DNA from: a virus
Length of the DNA: 36,373 nt
Direction: 5' to 3' (one strand)
IMG/VR virus record: IMGVR_UViG_3300037635_000208
Location: 1-36,373 of that record
Shown here: positions 1 to 5,748 of the stretch, piece by piece
Numbering within the stretch: the first letter of the stretch is position 1
Layout: every line of letters begins with the position of its first letter
Translations under genes and position numbers: made by a program
Notes under the pieces: generated by a model
Databases searched by the model: none
What the model saw: only the letters and a program-made list of their open reading frames with translations
Told to the model about the DNA's origin: nothing

Positions 1-145
1 GTGGCTTGTCACCAATGATGTGAACATAGTTACCGTGAATATCGGGTAACCCAAAGGTAGGTTCGAGGAACCGTAAACAAAATTCTTTCTGCGCTTGTGA
101 AGCCTCAGGCCTCATGTAACGCAGCATCTCTATCAAACTATACAT
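1..145 (-). CDS. Probable phage peptidase (M28/M20-like), N-terminal part only
   Basis: This gene is cut by the left edge, leaving 48 codons. ATG at 145-143 follows a good ribosome binding site (AGGAGAACTAG before the ATG) and overlaps the stop of the upstream gene by 8 nt, so the two are probably translationally coupled. The visible protein begins MYSLIEMLRYMRPEASQ and later reads FLEPTFGLPDIHGNYVHIIG. A start with a helix, then 'D-x-HGNY-x-x-x-IG', is what I recall at the beginning of phage zinc aminopeptidase-like proteins (M28/M20 type), where HxDTVH metal ligands follow. Those ligands lie outside the window, so the function is inferred from memory of the N-terminus alone. It would be the last gene seen here of the leftward operon. 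Confidence 0.45.
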   Translation of the reverse strand, partial: MYSLIEMLRYMRPEASQAQKEFCLRFLEPTFGLPDIHGNYVHIIGDKP

Positions 146-1715
146 CTAGTTCTCCTTGTACATTTTTCCATGTGTTATCTTCTTGCTTTTCCCAGACGCC
201 ATGATGATCATCTAGCTCAGACTTAGCTACATCACTACCATCGTCAAGCGTACACATCACGGTACGGGGATACCACTCGTCATCCCAATCAGATAGGAAG
301 TAATCGTCCATACCGTTGGGTGATACCCAGAGGTCCTCACACTCGATGTAGGTCACGTCATCTGCATCCCAGTACTCGTCATCATCATCACAGTATATAA
401 AGGTGTCACAGTTTTCTGCATAGTCACGAGATATCCTGAAGTTATTATGAAAACCATTCCTATTGACTCTATAAACTACAACAGAATCATCCTCGTGGAC
501 ATCCTCTCCTGCATACTCACAGAAGAAGTGGACGTTGTAGTAGCAACACTCACAGTAATGATCATCAGTAGTCTCTGAGTAGAAGTACTCATCCTCACCT
601 AGACCATCACCACAGCTAGTACAGGTGGTGTGGTGACCGTTGAGTACACCACCATAGTCAGTGGCATTGATCTCACCACCATGTGTAACCACTAACCATG
701 AGCCAGTGTCATCAAGTGCCTGAGGTACTAGGTCAAGGTAGGGTGCAATAAAACCACCACTATCATGCTCGACTCTGCATAGCTTGGCACCTGAGAAGTC
801 AGGGTCTCTGACCTCTACGTTACGTAGTAACAGATGGTCATACACAAAGTCAATAGCTTGCTCTGATACACCGTAGATAGGTGAAGCCTGTGGCTTGTCA
901 GGGTGCTTGAGATACACGTTAGTACGAGCAGCAATGCGACCATGAGCATCAGTAGCATACACAACCTCGAAGTCACCAGACGCATAGGCTTCTGCAGGAT
1001 GCATAGGCAGATGGTCAAACTCGTAGCGCATACAGCTGTGAGCTAGATGCTTACGAAACCAAGTGGTGTCAATGTTCTCATTGTGAGACTGCTCGTGCGA
1101 GTATGCACGTTTGAATGACTCAGCATCCCTACCTTGGTGCAAGGTGAGATCACGGTCAGCAAACTCCTTGAGGAATGCATCAGTCATCATGATGATCTGC
1201 TTGTGATCGAACTCAGGGAACATGAAGCTGAATGCACGGCCAGGTTTCATAGCTATCTGCCTGTCGTTGTGCATGTCCTTGAGTGACTGATAGATAGACA
1301 CCTTGCCCTCTGCAATCTGAGAGCGCATAGGCTGCATTGAGAGTAGCCGAAAGCGAGACTTGAAGGTATCGCTGTCAGCTGTAGTGTTGAGTAGCCACGT
1401 AAGCACCCAATCGAACAGTGGCCTATCTTTGCGGTCAAACACACTGACATCTGTGTAGTCACCCCATGCACGTAGAACGGGGTCAGTCTCGTCAGCATCT
1501 TCGACATAGACACGCTTGACCACAAAGCCATTGGCATGTAGCTCAGGCTCGATGTAGTACGTAGCACCACTGTTGAGTGTGACATTGCCACCAATGAAGT
1601 AGCCACCCTGAGTGGTCTTACTATTGACCACATCATAAGGCTTGCCGATAGTAACTTCATCGACAAACATAAGCGGGATAAGTTCTTGACGAACTGGGAT
1701 CACTTGATATTGCAT
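138..1715 (-). CDS. Large acidic Cys-rich early protein, function unknown
   Basis: 525 residues from ATG 1715, chosen because GGAGGTAAC stands directly before it; a longer frame starting at 1739 lacks such a site. The first ~350 residues look like an ordinary globular domain with no motif I recognise. Around residues 360-400 there is a Cys cluster (CTSC, then CECC, then FC), as in zinc ribbons or treble clefs. The last third is extremely acidic (runs of D and E, e.g. CDDDDEYWDADD) with more scattered Cys, Trp and Tyr. Such a tail could bind zinc or mimic DNA, but that is inference. It sits 1 nt after the preceding gene and overlaps the probable peptidase gene by 8 nt, so it belongs to the same leftward operon. 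I do not recognise the family; the frame is certain, the role is not. Confidence 0.85.
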   Translation of the reverse strand: MQYQVIPVRQELIPLMFVDEVTIGKPYDVVNSKTTQGGYFIGGNVTLNSGATYYIEPELHANGFVVKRVYVEDADETDPVLRAWGDYTDVSVFDRKDRPLFDWVLTWLLNTTADSDTFKSRFRLLSMQPMRSQIAEGKVSIYQSLKDMHNDRQIAMKPGRAFSFMFPEFDHKQIIMMTDAFLKEFADRDLTLHQGRDAESFKRAYSHEQSHNENIDTTWFRKHLAHSCMRYEFDHLPMHPAEAYASGDFEVVYATDAHGRIAARTNVYLKHPDKPQASPIYGVSEQAIDFVYDHLLLRNVEVRDPDFSGAKLCRVEHDSGGFIAPYLDLVPQALDDTGSWLVVTHGGEINATDYGGVLNGHHTTCTSCGDGLGEDEYFYSETTDDHYCECCYYNVHFFCEYAGEDVHEDDSVVVYRVNRNGFHNNFRISRDYAENCDTFIYCDDDDEYWDADDVTYIECEDLWVSPNGMDDYFLSDWDDEWYPRTVMCTLDDGSDVAKSELDDHHGVWEKQEDNTWKNVQGELDV

Positions 1716-1716
1716 G

Positions 1717-2205
1717 TTACCTCCATTCAGGTTCTTCACCCCATTTCCAAGTCAGGGTAATGTTACGTTCTTTCCACCTGTCATTCATGTACAAGCGGTA
1801 TGCCTTGTGAACATCCTCAACATGAGAGTAGTCCACACCACGCTCTTGATTACGAGCACAGTTTACAAACTCTGTCAACCCTTCACGAGGAAACTCACCA
1901 CTGTCTGCATATTGCTGGAATAACGGTATCAGATTAGCAGACTTATGACTGCCACTCTTTTGGGTATAAAGCCAACTCATGTGGCTAAGTAACCATTTGA
2001 AGTTATCACGAGAAGCCCTTGCCCATTTTGTACAAGGGTGATTCATGTATGCAAGTCTATACACTGCCAAGTCTGTATCTGGACTTAGCCAACGCACTGC
2101 GGTAGATAACATTTGTGCAGACTCAAGAATCATCTTGTTCTTACGAATGTCATCCAACCACAGTGCAGACTGCATAGGACACTTGTCCAGTGCAAATATG
2201 TTCAT
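1717..2205 (-). CDS. Conserved phage protein (MNIF...D...KMILESAQMLSTA type)
   Basis: 162 residues. The ATG overlaps the stop of the upstream gene by 4 nt (ATGA), typical of coupled translation. The N-terminus MNIFALD, then D19-x-x-x-x-KMILESAQMLSTA, then NHPCTKWARASRDNFKWL and a C-terminal HKAYRLYM region match a family I recall from many tailed phages, especially marine ones (MNIF-x-LD...DKHVVKMI-ESAQML). Conserved Asp, Lys, His and Trp positions suggest an enzyme, but I know of no established activity and do not assign one. Here the usual DKHVVK is DIRKNK, so a normally conserved His is absent. It is part of the leftward early operon. Confidence 0.85.
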   Translation of the reverse strand: MNIFALDKCPMQSALWLDDIRKNKMILESAQMLSTAVRWLSPDTDLAVYRLAYMNHPCTKWARASRDNFKWLLSHMSWLYTQKSGSHKSANLIPLFQQYADSGEFPREGLTEFVNCARNQERGVDYSHVEDVHKAYRLYMNDRWKERNITLTWKWGEEPEWR

Positions 2206-2579
2206 GCTTGTACGATACCTACCTTATGCTCAGTTACAGTTACTTGGGTAAACTTATCACCCACCTTAAGGTTACGCTGAACCTTAGCAAACTCTACTTT
2301 ACCGTAGAACTTACCATTCATAATGTAGCCACCACGTCTAACGATGAAGTTCACCTTGGACTTGGTAGGCTTAGGCTGTTGCACCCTGTCGGGGTTAGGG
2401 TTACGACCAGCAGATTTGGGCAGGAAGCCTAGCTTTCTGTACCAAAGAGAGATGGTATGTTGCACAGTACCATTTTCAGGCAGTTCAAAGTGTGCGGCAG
2501 TTTCTCTCCAAGTATGGTTAGAATAAAACTCACATACAGCACGCTTAAACTCAGTAGTAAACTTTACACGATTGTCCAT
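2202..2579 (-). CDS. Small helix-turn-helix DNA-binding protein
   Basis: 125 residues from ATG 2579, preceded by AAAAGGAGAAGAATC, a strong ribosome binding site; a longer frame from 2627 has none. Residues 5-50 (FTTEFKRAVCEFYSNHTWRE, then TAAHFELPENGTVQHTISLWYRKLG) read as a transposase/IS3-type helix-turn-helix, with the pattern of 'grow, walk through, choose by match'. The middle is basic and Pro-rich (residues 52-70), and the C-terminal part is a small beta-like domain (YIMNGKFYGKVEFAKV). It has no catalytic transposase domain, so it is more likely a phage regulator than a mobile element. It lies directly downstream of a hairpin-rich non-coding stretch in the leftward operon and is coupled to the next gene by an ATGA overlap. 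Confidence 0.75.
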   Translation of the reverse strand: MDNRVKFTTEFKRAVCEFYSNHTWRETAAHFELPENGTVQHTISLWYRKLGFLPKSAGRNPNPDRVQQPKPTKSKVNFIVRRGGYIMNGKFYGKVEFAKVQRNLKVGDKFTQVTVTEHKVGIVQA

Positions 2580-2607
2580 GATTCTTCTCCTTTTCATGGG
2601 GGTCATA

Positions 2608-2760
2608 GTGCTGAAACAGCACCACAAAACATAACACGAAGTTATGCTTTCTGGTAGTGTCTAAACTCCCACCGCATGGAAAGGACAAACACACGGTGGG
2701 AGGATCAGAGCCAGTGCACCCACTATACTAGCTCTGCTCTTAGGGGAGACCAACCCCCTA
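2608..2760 (-). promoter_or_regulatory. Cluster of five consecutive hairpins in the leftward operon
   Basis: This non-coding stretch between two leftward genes contains five non-overlapping inverted repeats in a row: TAGGGG/CCCCTA (2741-2760, enclosing the stop codon of the upstream gene), CAGAGC/GCTCTG (2706-2736), CTCCCACCG/CGGTGGGAG (2666-2702, a 9-bp stem), CATAAC/GTTATG (2630-2646) and GTGCTG/CAGCAC with a 3-nt loop (2608-2622). None is followed by a clear T-run, so simple termination is not shown. They could protect or process the mRNA, or control the downstream helix-turn-helix gene whose ATG is 29 nt away. Pairing is read directly; function is inferred. Confidence 0.6.
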
Positions 2761-2889
2761 TTCGCAAATAGTCACGTTAGTAATACCTCTACTACGTAGG
2801 TATTTAAGCATCTGGTCAACCTTACGCTCAGGCATAGTGCACAAGAACATATCATTCACAAACACTCGTACTGTCATAGCTGTATTCAT
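2758..2889 (-). CDS. Small conserved-looking phage protein, 43 aa
   Basis: 43 residues; the sequence begins MNTAMTVRVFVNDMFLCTMP and ends in a basic helix-like stretch and NVTICE. ATG 2889 is preceded by GTGAAAG, a weak ribosome binding site; ATG at residue 5 is an alternative. It overlaps the end of the upstream 80-aa gene by 38 nt in another frame. The composition (amphipathic helix KVDQMLKYLRSRG between short beta-like strands) and its position argue that it is real. Its stop codon lies in the first of the downstream hairpins. Function unknown. Confidence 0.55.
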   Translation of the reverse strand: MNTAMTVRVFVNDMFLCTMPERKVDQMLKYLRSRGITNVTICE

Positions 2890-3094
2890 CTTTCACCATA
2901 CTTTCTACTTGATCCTCCACCAAACGTATCTCACCACTTGGGAGATGAAGCTCTAGCTCCATTTCAGTGTGACCAAAGTTTTCAGAGTCACGCTTGATAA
3001 GCCGAGCCACTACGTCACTCAGGGACTCACCAGTTTCGTCAAGCATAACTGCACCATTTTCAGTTTCGTACCAACCCGTCACTATTACAGACAC
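2852..3094 (-). CDS. Small acidic early protein, 80 aa
   Basis: 80 residues. The start is GTG at 3094, supported by GAGGTATGAT just upstream; an ATGATG two bases away in another frame hits a stop after four codons. The protein starts VSVIVTGWYETENG and is strongly acidic, with regular beta-like segments (MELELHLPSGEIRLVE). It lies 1 nt downstream of the 66-aa gene and overlaps the 43-aa gene, so it sits tightly packed in the leftward operon. No family recognised. Confidence 0.7.
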   Translation of the reverse strand: MSVIVTGWYETENGAVMLDETGESLSDVVARLIKRDSENFGHTEMELELHLPSGEIRLVEDQVESMVKDEYSYDSTSVCE

Positions 3095-3095
3095 A

Positions 3096-3296
3096 TCATA
3101 CCTCTATCCATTTAAGATCAAACACGCTAGGGAAAAAGTTATTTACCCTGCCTGTAGATGCAGGATGTCGTGGAGGTTCTGCACTTGTGATCACAGATGC
3201 ATTGCCACGAAAGTCAACAATCCTATCACCACCATAGACAGGCTCACGGTTTTCATCCACAAGCTGCCACTTCATACCATTTAATACTTCAATCAT
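3096..3296 (-). CDS. Conserved small phage protein (FRG...PPRHPASTGRV type)
   Basis: 66 residues from ATG 3296, with GGAGTGTGAT upstream; a longer frame from 3323 would run through the coding region of the preceding small peptide. The middle and end (VYGGDRIVDFRG, then PPRHPASTGRV, then FFPSVFDLKWIEV) match a small protein I remember from many tailed phages of Gram-negative bacteria: 'G-D-x-V-x-x-FRG ... PPHKPSSTGRV ... FYPSVFDLKW'. Its function is not known to me. It is followed after 1 nt by the 80-aa gene. Confidence 0.8.
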   Translation of the reverse strand: MIEVLNGMKWQLVDENREPVYGGDRIVDFRGNASVITSAEPPRHPASTGRVNNFFPSVFDLKWIEV

Positions 3297-3297
3297 A

Positions 3298-3387
3298 TCA
3301 CACTCCAAAGTTAGTGATTGCAAAGATAAACAGGCCAGCCACGATTAGCCAGCCTGTCATTACGAAGATCCAACCCATTAGCCGCAT
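3298..3387 (-). CDS. 29-aa single-span membrane peptide
   Basis: A short frame from ATG 3387, whose A is the last base of the stop codon of the 163-aa gene (TGATG), so re-initiation is likely. It encodes MRLMGWIFVMTGWLIVAGLF followed by IFAITNFGV: one almost wholly hydrophobic span with an Arg near the N-terminus. Its stop lies 1 nt before the ATG of the 66-aa gene, so it fills the gap between two genes exactly. No homolog is recognised. It may act on the host membrane early in infection, but that is speculation. Confidence 0.55.
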   Translation of the reverse strand: MRLMGWIFVMTGWLIVAGLFIFAITNFGV

Positions 3388-3878
3388 CACGCAATTAACG
3401 CTTTGAGTGATTTGATAAGATCAGACGGTACGTCATCACTATCTTGCAAACCATCCTGACGGCGCTTCTCAGCACGAGCGATCACTGATGCAATCATGTC
3501 AGGAAGGTTTAATGGTTTATAATCGGCTTCTTTCTTGAACTCCCAAAAAGGAGTTTGAATTGCAGACTGTGCGTCATCAAAACTGATCTTAGTGCGCTTG
3601 GCATGATAGGCAAAGCACTTGTCATCAGTATTCCAGACGAACGTAGCATAAGTCTCCACCCACGCTTTGAAAGCATTAGCACGAGACATGGCTGGGATAG
3701 CCGCAAGCAAAGCGTTCATTTGACGCACTGCTGCTGACACATCACTGCTGTCATGCCATCGACGAATGATAGCACAAGCGGCAGTGTGGATATCCTGTTG
3801 CACAGACTTACCACGTTTGTCGATTGATGAAATTAAAGCGTCAATTTGTTCGTCAGTTTTCACGTATTTATTAGCCAT
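3387..3878 (-). CDS. Conserved marine-phage protein of unknown function, first gene of leftward operon
   Basis: 163 residues. The chosen start is ATG 3878 (MANKYVKTDE), preceded by ATGGAGGTTCCA, a strong ribosome binding site; a frame starting at 3905 is less likely. The protein is mostly helical: SSIDKRGKSVQQDIHTAACA, then VRQMNALLAAIPAMSRANAF, then KAWVETYATFVW and TPFWEFKKE. I recall proteins with this layout ('I-DKRGK-D-HVA...NALP-G-R-NAL-W...FWEF') from marine and other podophages, all annotated as hypothetical. As the first gene after the divergence region it is probably transcribed very early. Confidence 0.8.
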   Translation of the reverse strand: MANKYVKTDEQIDALISSIDKRGKSVQQDIHTAACAIIRRWHDSSDVSAAVRQMNALLAAIPAMSRANAFKAWVETYATFVWNTDDKCFAYHAKRTKISFDDAQSAIQTPFWEFKKEADYKPLNLPDMIASVIARAEKRRQDGLQDSDDVPSDLIKSLKALIA

Positions 3879-3902
3879 TGGAACCTCCATGATGTAGCAT
3901 AA

Positions 3903-4315
3903 CACTATGCACCCACCATAGGTGCACAGTGCAAGCTACACCAAAGGCCAGACATCCCACAGAACGAAAGGCCTAAGGGTTCACTTGTCACGCAATGGGT
4001 GCATGTCTCAGCAGGTGTGTAGCACGCACACTTATCCCATTGCACATATAGTGCTATCCCGTAGGGGTGGTCATTGCTCAGATCGACAGGTACAAAGGTA
4101 GCACTATCAAATAGCGCACACCTATAGCATACAAACTCACTGAGCTATCGCACCCCACTTGCTTACTGTCCACCCTGCATAGCATAACCATGCAGGCCTT
4201 ACGGCACTGTCTTATTGGGCTACCTTCTATCCACCAATAAGCAAGGGGCACCCGCAGAGCGGGCTATGGTCACAGTCAAGGGGCAGGTCAGCGCCTTTAG
4301 GTCTGTGATAACCTG
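3903..4315 (-). promoter_or_regulatory. Hairpin-packed leader of the leftward operon, possible structured RNA
   Basis: About 410 bases with no gene. Reading along it I find successive, mostly non-overlapping inverted repeats: CACT-a-TGCACC/GGTGCA-c-AGTG (3903-3931), AGGCC/GGCCT (3945-3974), GCAATGGG/CCCATTGC (3992-4043) with a nested stem at 4015-4031, ATAGTGCTA/TAGCACTAT (4048-4107), CCTGCAT/ATGCAGG (4174-4196), CTTATTGG/CCAATAAG (4211-4241), CCCGC/GCGGG with a 3-nt loop (4251-4263) and CAGGT/ACCTG (4284-4315). It lies just upstream of the first leftward gene, so it would be the 5' part of that transcript if the promoter lies to its right. A structured RNA, processing sites or a replication element are all possible. 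Confidence 0.55.
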
Positions 4316-4397
4316 AAACCAGATAAGCACTTACCCAAAAGATAATCAACAACTAATTTGGACAGGGTGTTAAGATATTGAAAACATTACGTTTTAT

Positions 4398-4426
4398 TTT
4401 ATACATTCTATTTGGTGAATATGTAA
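4398..4426 (-). promoter_or_regulatory. Candidate leftward promoter
   Basis: Read on the minus strand this is TTACAT - 17 bases - TATAAA. The -10 box is good and the -35 box poor. It would transcribe leftward through the hairpin-rich leader into the gene starting at 3878. It lies just to the left of the dyad repeats at 4458-4874, so those would lie upstream and could control it. Only the hexamers support this; other leftward promoters may exist in the AT-rich stretch. Confidence 0.3.
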
Positions 4427-4457
4427 TCAGACCGAATCAGTCCAAAAGGGTGATTCG

Positions 4458-4874
4458 CTATCCGAAGGGGTAGGGTCTTTTTCTAATATAATGAGTGGAA
4501 CAGATAGGGTACAAACGTTCTGTTTTTGTTCTGGTTGACTGGGAGAGCTACCCCAAAGAATACGACAGTAATACTTACCTATACTAATGGGTAGTCGTAG
4601 TTATCCTTTGGGCTATAAAAACTATACGGTAGTAGAGATAGTGCGGTCAGAGGTATAAATCAGAGCTATCCTTTGGGGTAGGTTTGGTTATCCTTTGGGG
4701 TGCATAACCTACTCTTTCTGAGTTTGTGATCACAAATCCCAGTGTAATCGCTACCCGTTTGGGTATAGTGAATACTCTATTGTATAAAATATCTAGTTAT
4801 TACAGATAGTTAGCCTACTCAGAGTGATAGTTTGTGCTATACGAAGGGATAGGTGGTGCTATACCTATGGGGGC
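4458..4874. repeat. Family of 16-bp dyads (CTAtCC-N4-GGGTAG) with paired 22-bp spacing
   Basis: Nine copies of an imperfect dyad with 6-base arms and a 4-base centre: starts at 4458 (CTATCC-GAAG-GGGTAG), 4548, 4579 (CTATAC-TAAT-GGGTAG), 4601, 4666 (CTATCC-TTTG-GGGTAG), 4688, 4751 (CTACCC-GTTT-GGGTAT), 4837 (CTATAC-GAAG-GGATAG) and 4859. A looser copy lies at 4054-4070. Three pairs are exactly 22 bp apart (4579/4601, 4666/4688, 4837/4859), about two helical turns, as expected for cooperative protein binding. They lie in the divergence region, so they are candidate operators or origin iterons. They could also fold as RNA hairpins with 4-nt loops. Confidence 0.75.
4723..4737. promoter_or_regulatory. 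Perfect 14-bp palindrome TTTGTGATCACAAA
   Basis: TTTGTGATCACAAA (4723-4737 region) is a perfect palindrome lying between two copies of the 16-bp dyad. A partly similar sequence (CTTGTGATCACAGA) occurs inside the leftward gene region near 3184-3197. It resembles halves of a CRP/FNR-type site but lacks the usual gap between the half sites. It may be a separate operator; the evidence is only symmetry and position. Confidence 0.3.
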
Positions 4875-5196
4875 ATGGGCCATACGGGGGGTACCTGTAC
4901 GTATATACACCCAATGACAGCGGGGGCTATTTTTTAAGGTGTTAACCACAATGTAAATACATTAAATTTTCTTTAATATTTTCTTAAACCTCTTTAATTT
5001 CTTTTAATAGTAGTAACACTATGTTACATACTGTAACATTACGTGATCAAAATGTTAATCCTTCGTACAAGCCCCAGGAATAGCCTTAACTACTCTCATA
5101 GCCTAACCCCTATCAAACCTCTTTAACCCCACTCAGAGAGCTTCTCAGAGCCTCTCAGCACGTATTCTACCCCAAGGCGGGGGCGTAAAGTAATAA
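4875..5196. other. AT-rich non-coding stretch with a GTAACA/TGTTAC motif cluster
   Basis: No gene is seen here. The left part is strongly AT-rich with poly-T and poly-A runs (about 4920-5010). GTAACA (5013), TGTTAC (5022) and GTAACA (5033) alternate in orientation, the last two forming ATGTTAC-N5-GTAACAT (5021-5039), a further operator-like dyad. A short CCCC-AAGGC-GGGG inverted repeat lies at 5170-5182. The combination of an AT-rich tract, dyads and divergent transcription would fit a replication origin, but nothing here proves it. Confidence 0.4.
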
Positions 5197-5416
5197 CTTA
5201 AGGTAATTCTCAAGATTCTTAAATAATTATTAAAATAGGTCTTGACAAATACCTTAAGATATACTATAATATATACCTAAAGGTATACCTTAAGTACTAA
5301 TACTAACATTATAGTTATACCTTTAGTACTTTAAGTACACCTTAAGTACTATTATTACTTCTATAATATAAATATTATTAAACCTTAAGGTATGACCTTA
5401 AGTATACCTTAAGGTA
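5197..5416. repeat. Array of ACCTTAAGGT-type palindromes around the late promoter
   Basis: CTTAAG occurs seven times in about 220 bp (5197, 5253, 5289, 5341, 5384, 5397, 5408), usually within a longer palindrome such as TACCTTAAGGTA (5405-5416, perfect over 12 bp) or ACCTTAAGGT (5383-5390 region). Degenerate copies fill the spaces: ATACCTAAAGGTAT (5273-5286), ACCTTTAGT (5319-5328) and GTACTTTAAGTAC (5326-5338). One copy lies between the -35 and -10 boxes of the promoter at 5242-5270, where a bound protein would block RNA polymerase. The others cover the first ~150 bases of the transcript. This is what a repressor or activator operator array looks like; the protein is unknown. Confidence 0.75.
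5242..5270 (+). promoter_or_regulatory. Strong rightward sigma70 promoter (TTGACA-17-TATAAT)
   Basis: TTGACA at 5242-5247, a 17-base spacer and TATAAT at 5265-5270: both hexamers and the spacing match the consensus exactly. Transcription would begin near 5277 and read through a ~220-nt leader into the lysis and virion genes. A CTTAAG palindrome (5253-5258) lies within the spacer and more copies lie downstream, so the promoter is very probably regulated. Confidence 0.85.
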
Positions 5417-5463
5417 GATTCTTGGATGTTGAAGTTTTTTCTGTCGTCCCACTTAAAGAATCC

Positions 5464-5491
5464 TTGACTTTCTAAAAGTAAGCTGTATAAC
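5464..5491 (+). promoter_or_regulatory. Rightward promoter giving a leaderless transcript
   Basis: TTGACT at 5464-5469, a 16-base spacer and TATAAC at 5486-5491. The ATG of the next gene is at 5497, where transcription from this promoter should start, and there is no Shine-Dalgarno sequence before that ATG. The arrangement resembles leaderless phage transcripts such as lambda cI from PRM. The hexamers are clear; the start site is inferred. Confidence 0.6.
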
Positions 5492-5496
5492 TAGCC

Positions 5497-5748
5497 ATGT
5501 CCAAACCAAAAATGTATATCAGCGATGACGTACTGGGTGAATTTTATAAAGCCCTCGCTGATGAAGACGAAGGAAGACTACGTAGGGTCCACATTCCAAG
5601 ATCCGATGTCTTCTACGTAAGAAAAAAGATATTTGAAGACACTGGCATTAAGTATTCCCTAGACAGAGTTGAAAGAGCTATGTACCTAGAGGGGCATCTT
5701 AAGGCTTCAGACGTGTTTGAACCTAGTAGAAAAAGGGATTGGGAATGA
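5497..5748 (+). CDS. Small charged protein, first rightward gene, probably leaderless
   Basis: 83 residues starting at ATG 5497. There is no ribosome binding site; instead a -10 box ends 5 bases upstream, so the mRNA probably begins at or next to the ATG. The protein is highly charged: MYISDDVLGEFYKALADEDE, a basic patch (RLRRVHIPRSDVFYVRKKIF), then a helix-like SLDRVERAMYLEGHL. The part DVFYVRKKIFEDTGIKYSLD could be a small winged or helix-turn-helix fold, which with the leaderless start would fit a regulator. I recall similar short proteins near the start of marine-phage late regions but no known function. Its stop overlaps the next ATG (ATGA). Confidence 0.75.
   Translation: MSKPKMYISDDVLGEFYKALADEDEGRLRRVHIPRSDVFYVRKKIFEDTGIKYSLDRVERAMYLEGHLKASDVFEPSRKRDWE

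Noticed and set aside
815-1666. Other minus-strand frames of 67 and 137 codons in the large early gene
   Set aside because: They are in an alternative frame of the 525-aa gene, with biased composition and no start signals.
2202-2579. Transposase or insertion sequence
   Set aside because: Only the helix-turn-helix part is present; there is no DDE domain, no terminal repeats, and the gene is translationally coupled into the operon.
4723-4737. CRP binding site
   Set aside because: TGTGA and TCACA overlap with no 6-bp gap, so it does not fit the CRP consensus.
4458-4874. CRISPR array
   Set aside because: The repeats are only 16 bp, imperfect, variable in spacing (22-90 bp) and dyad-symmetric, and no cas gene is present.
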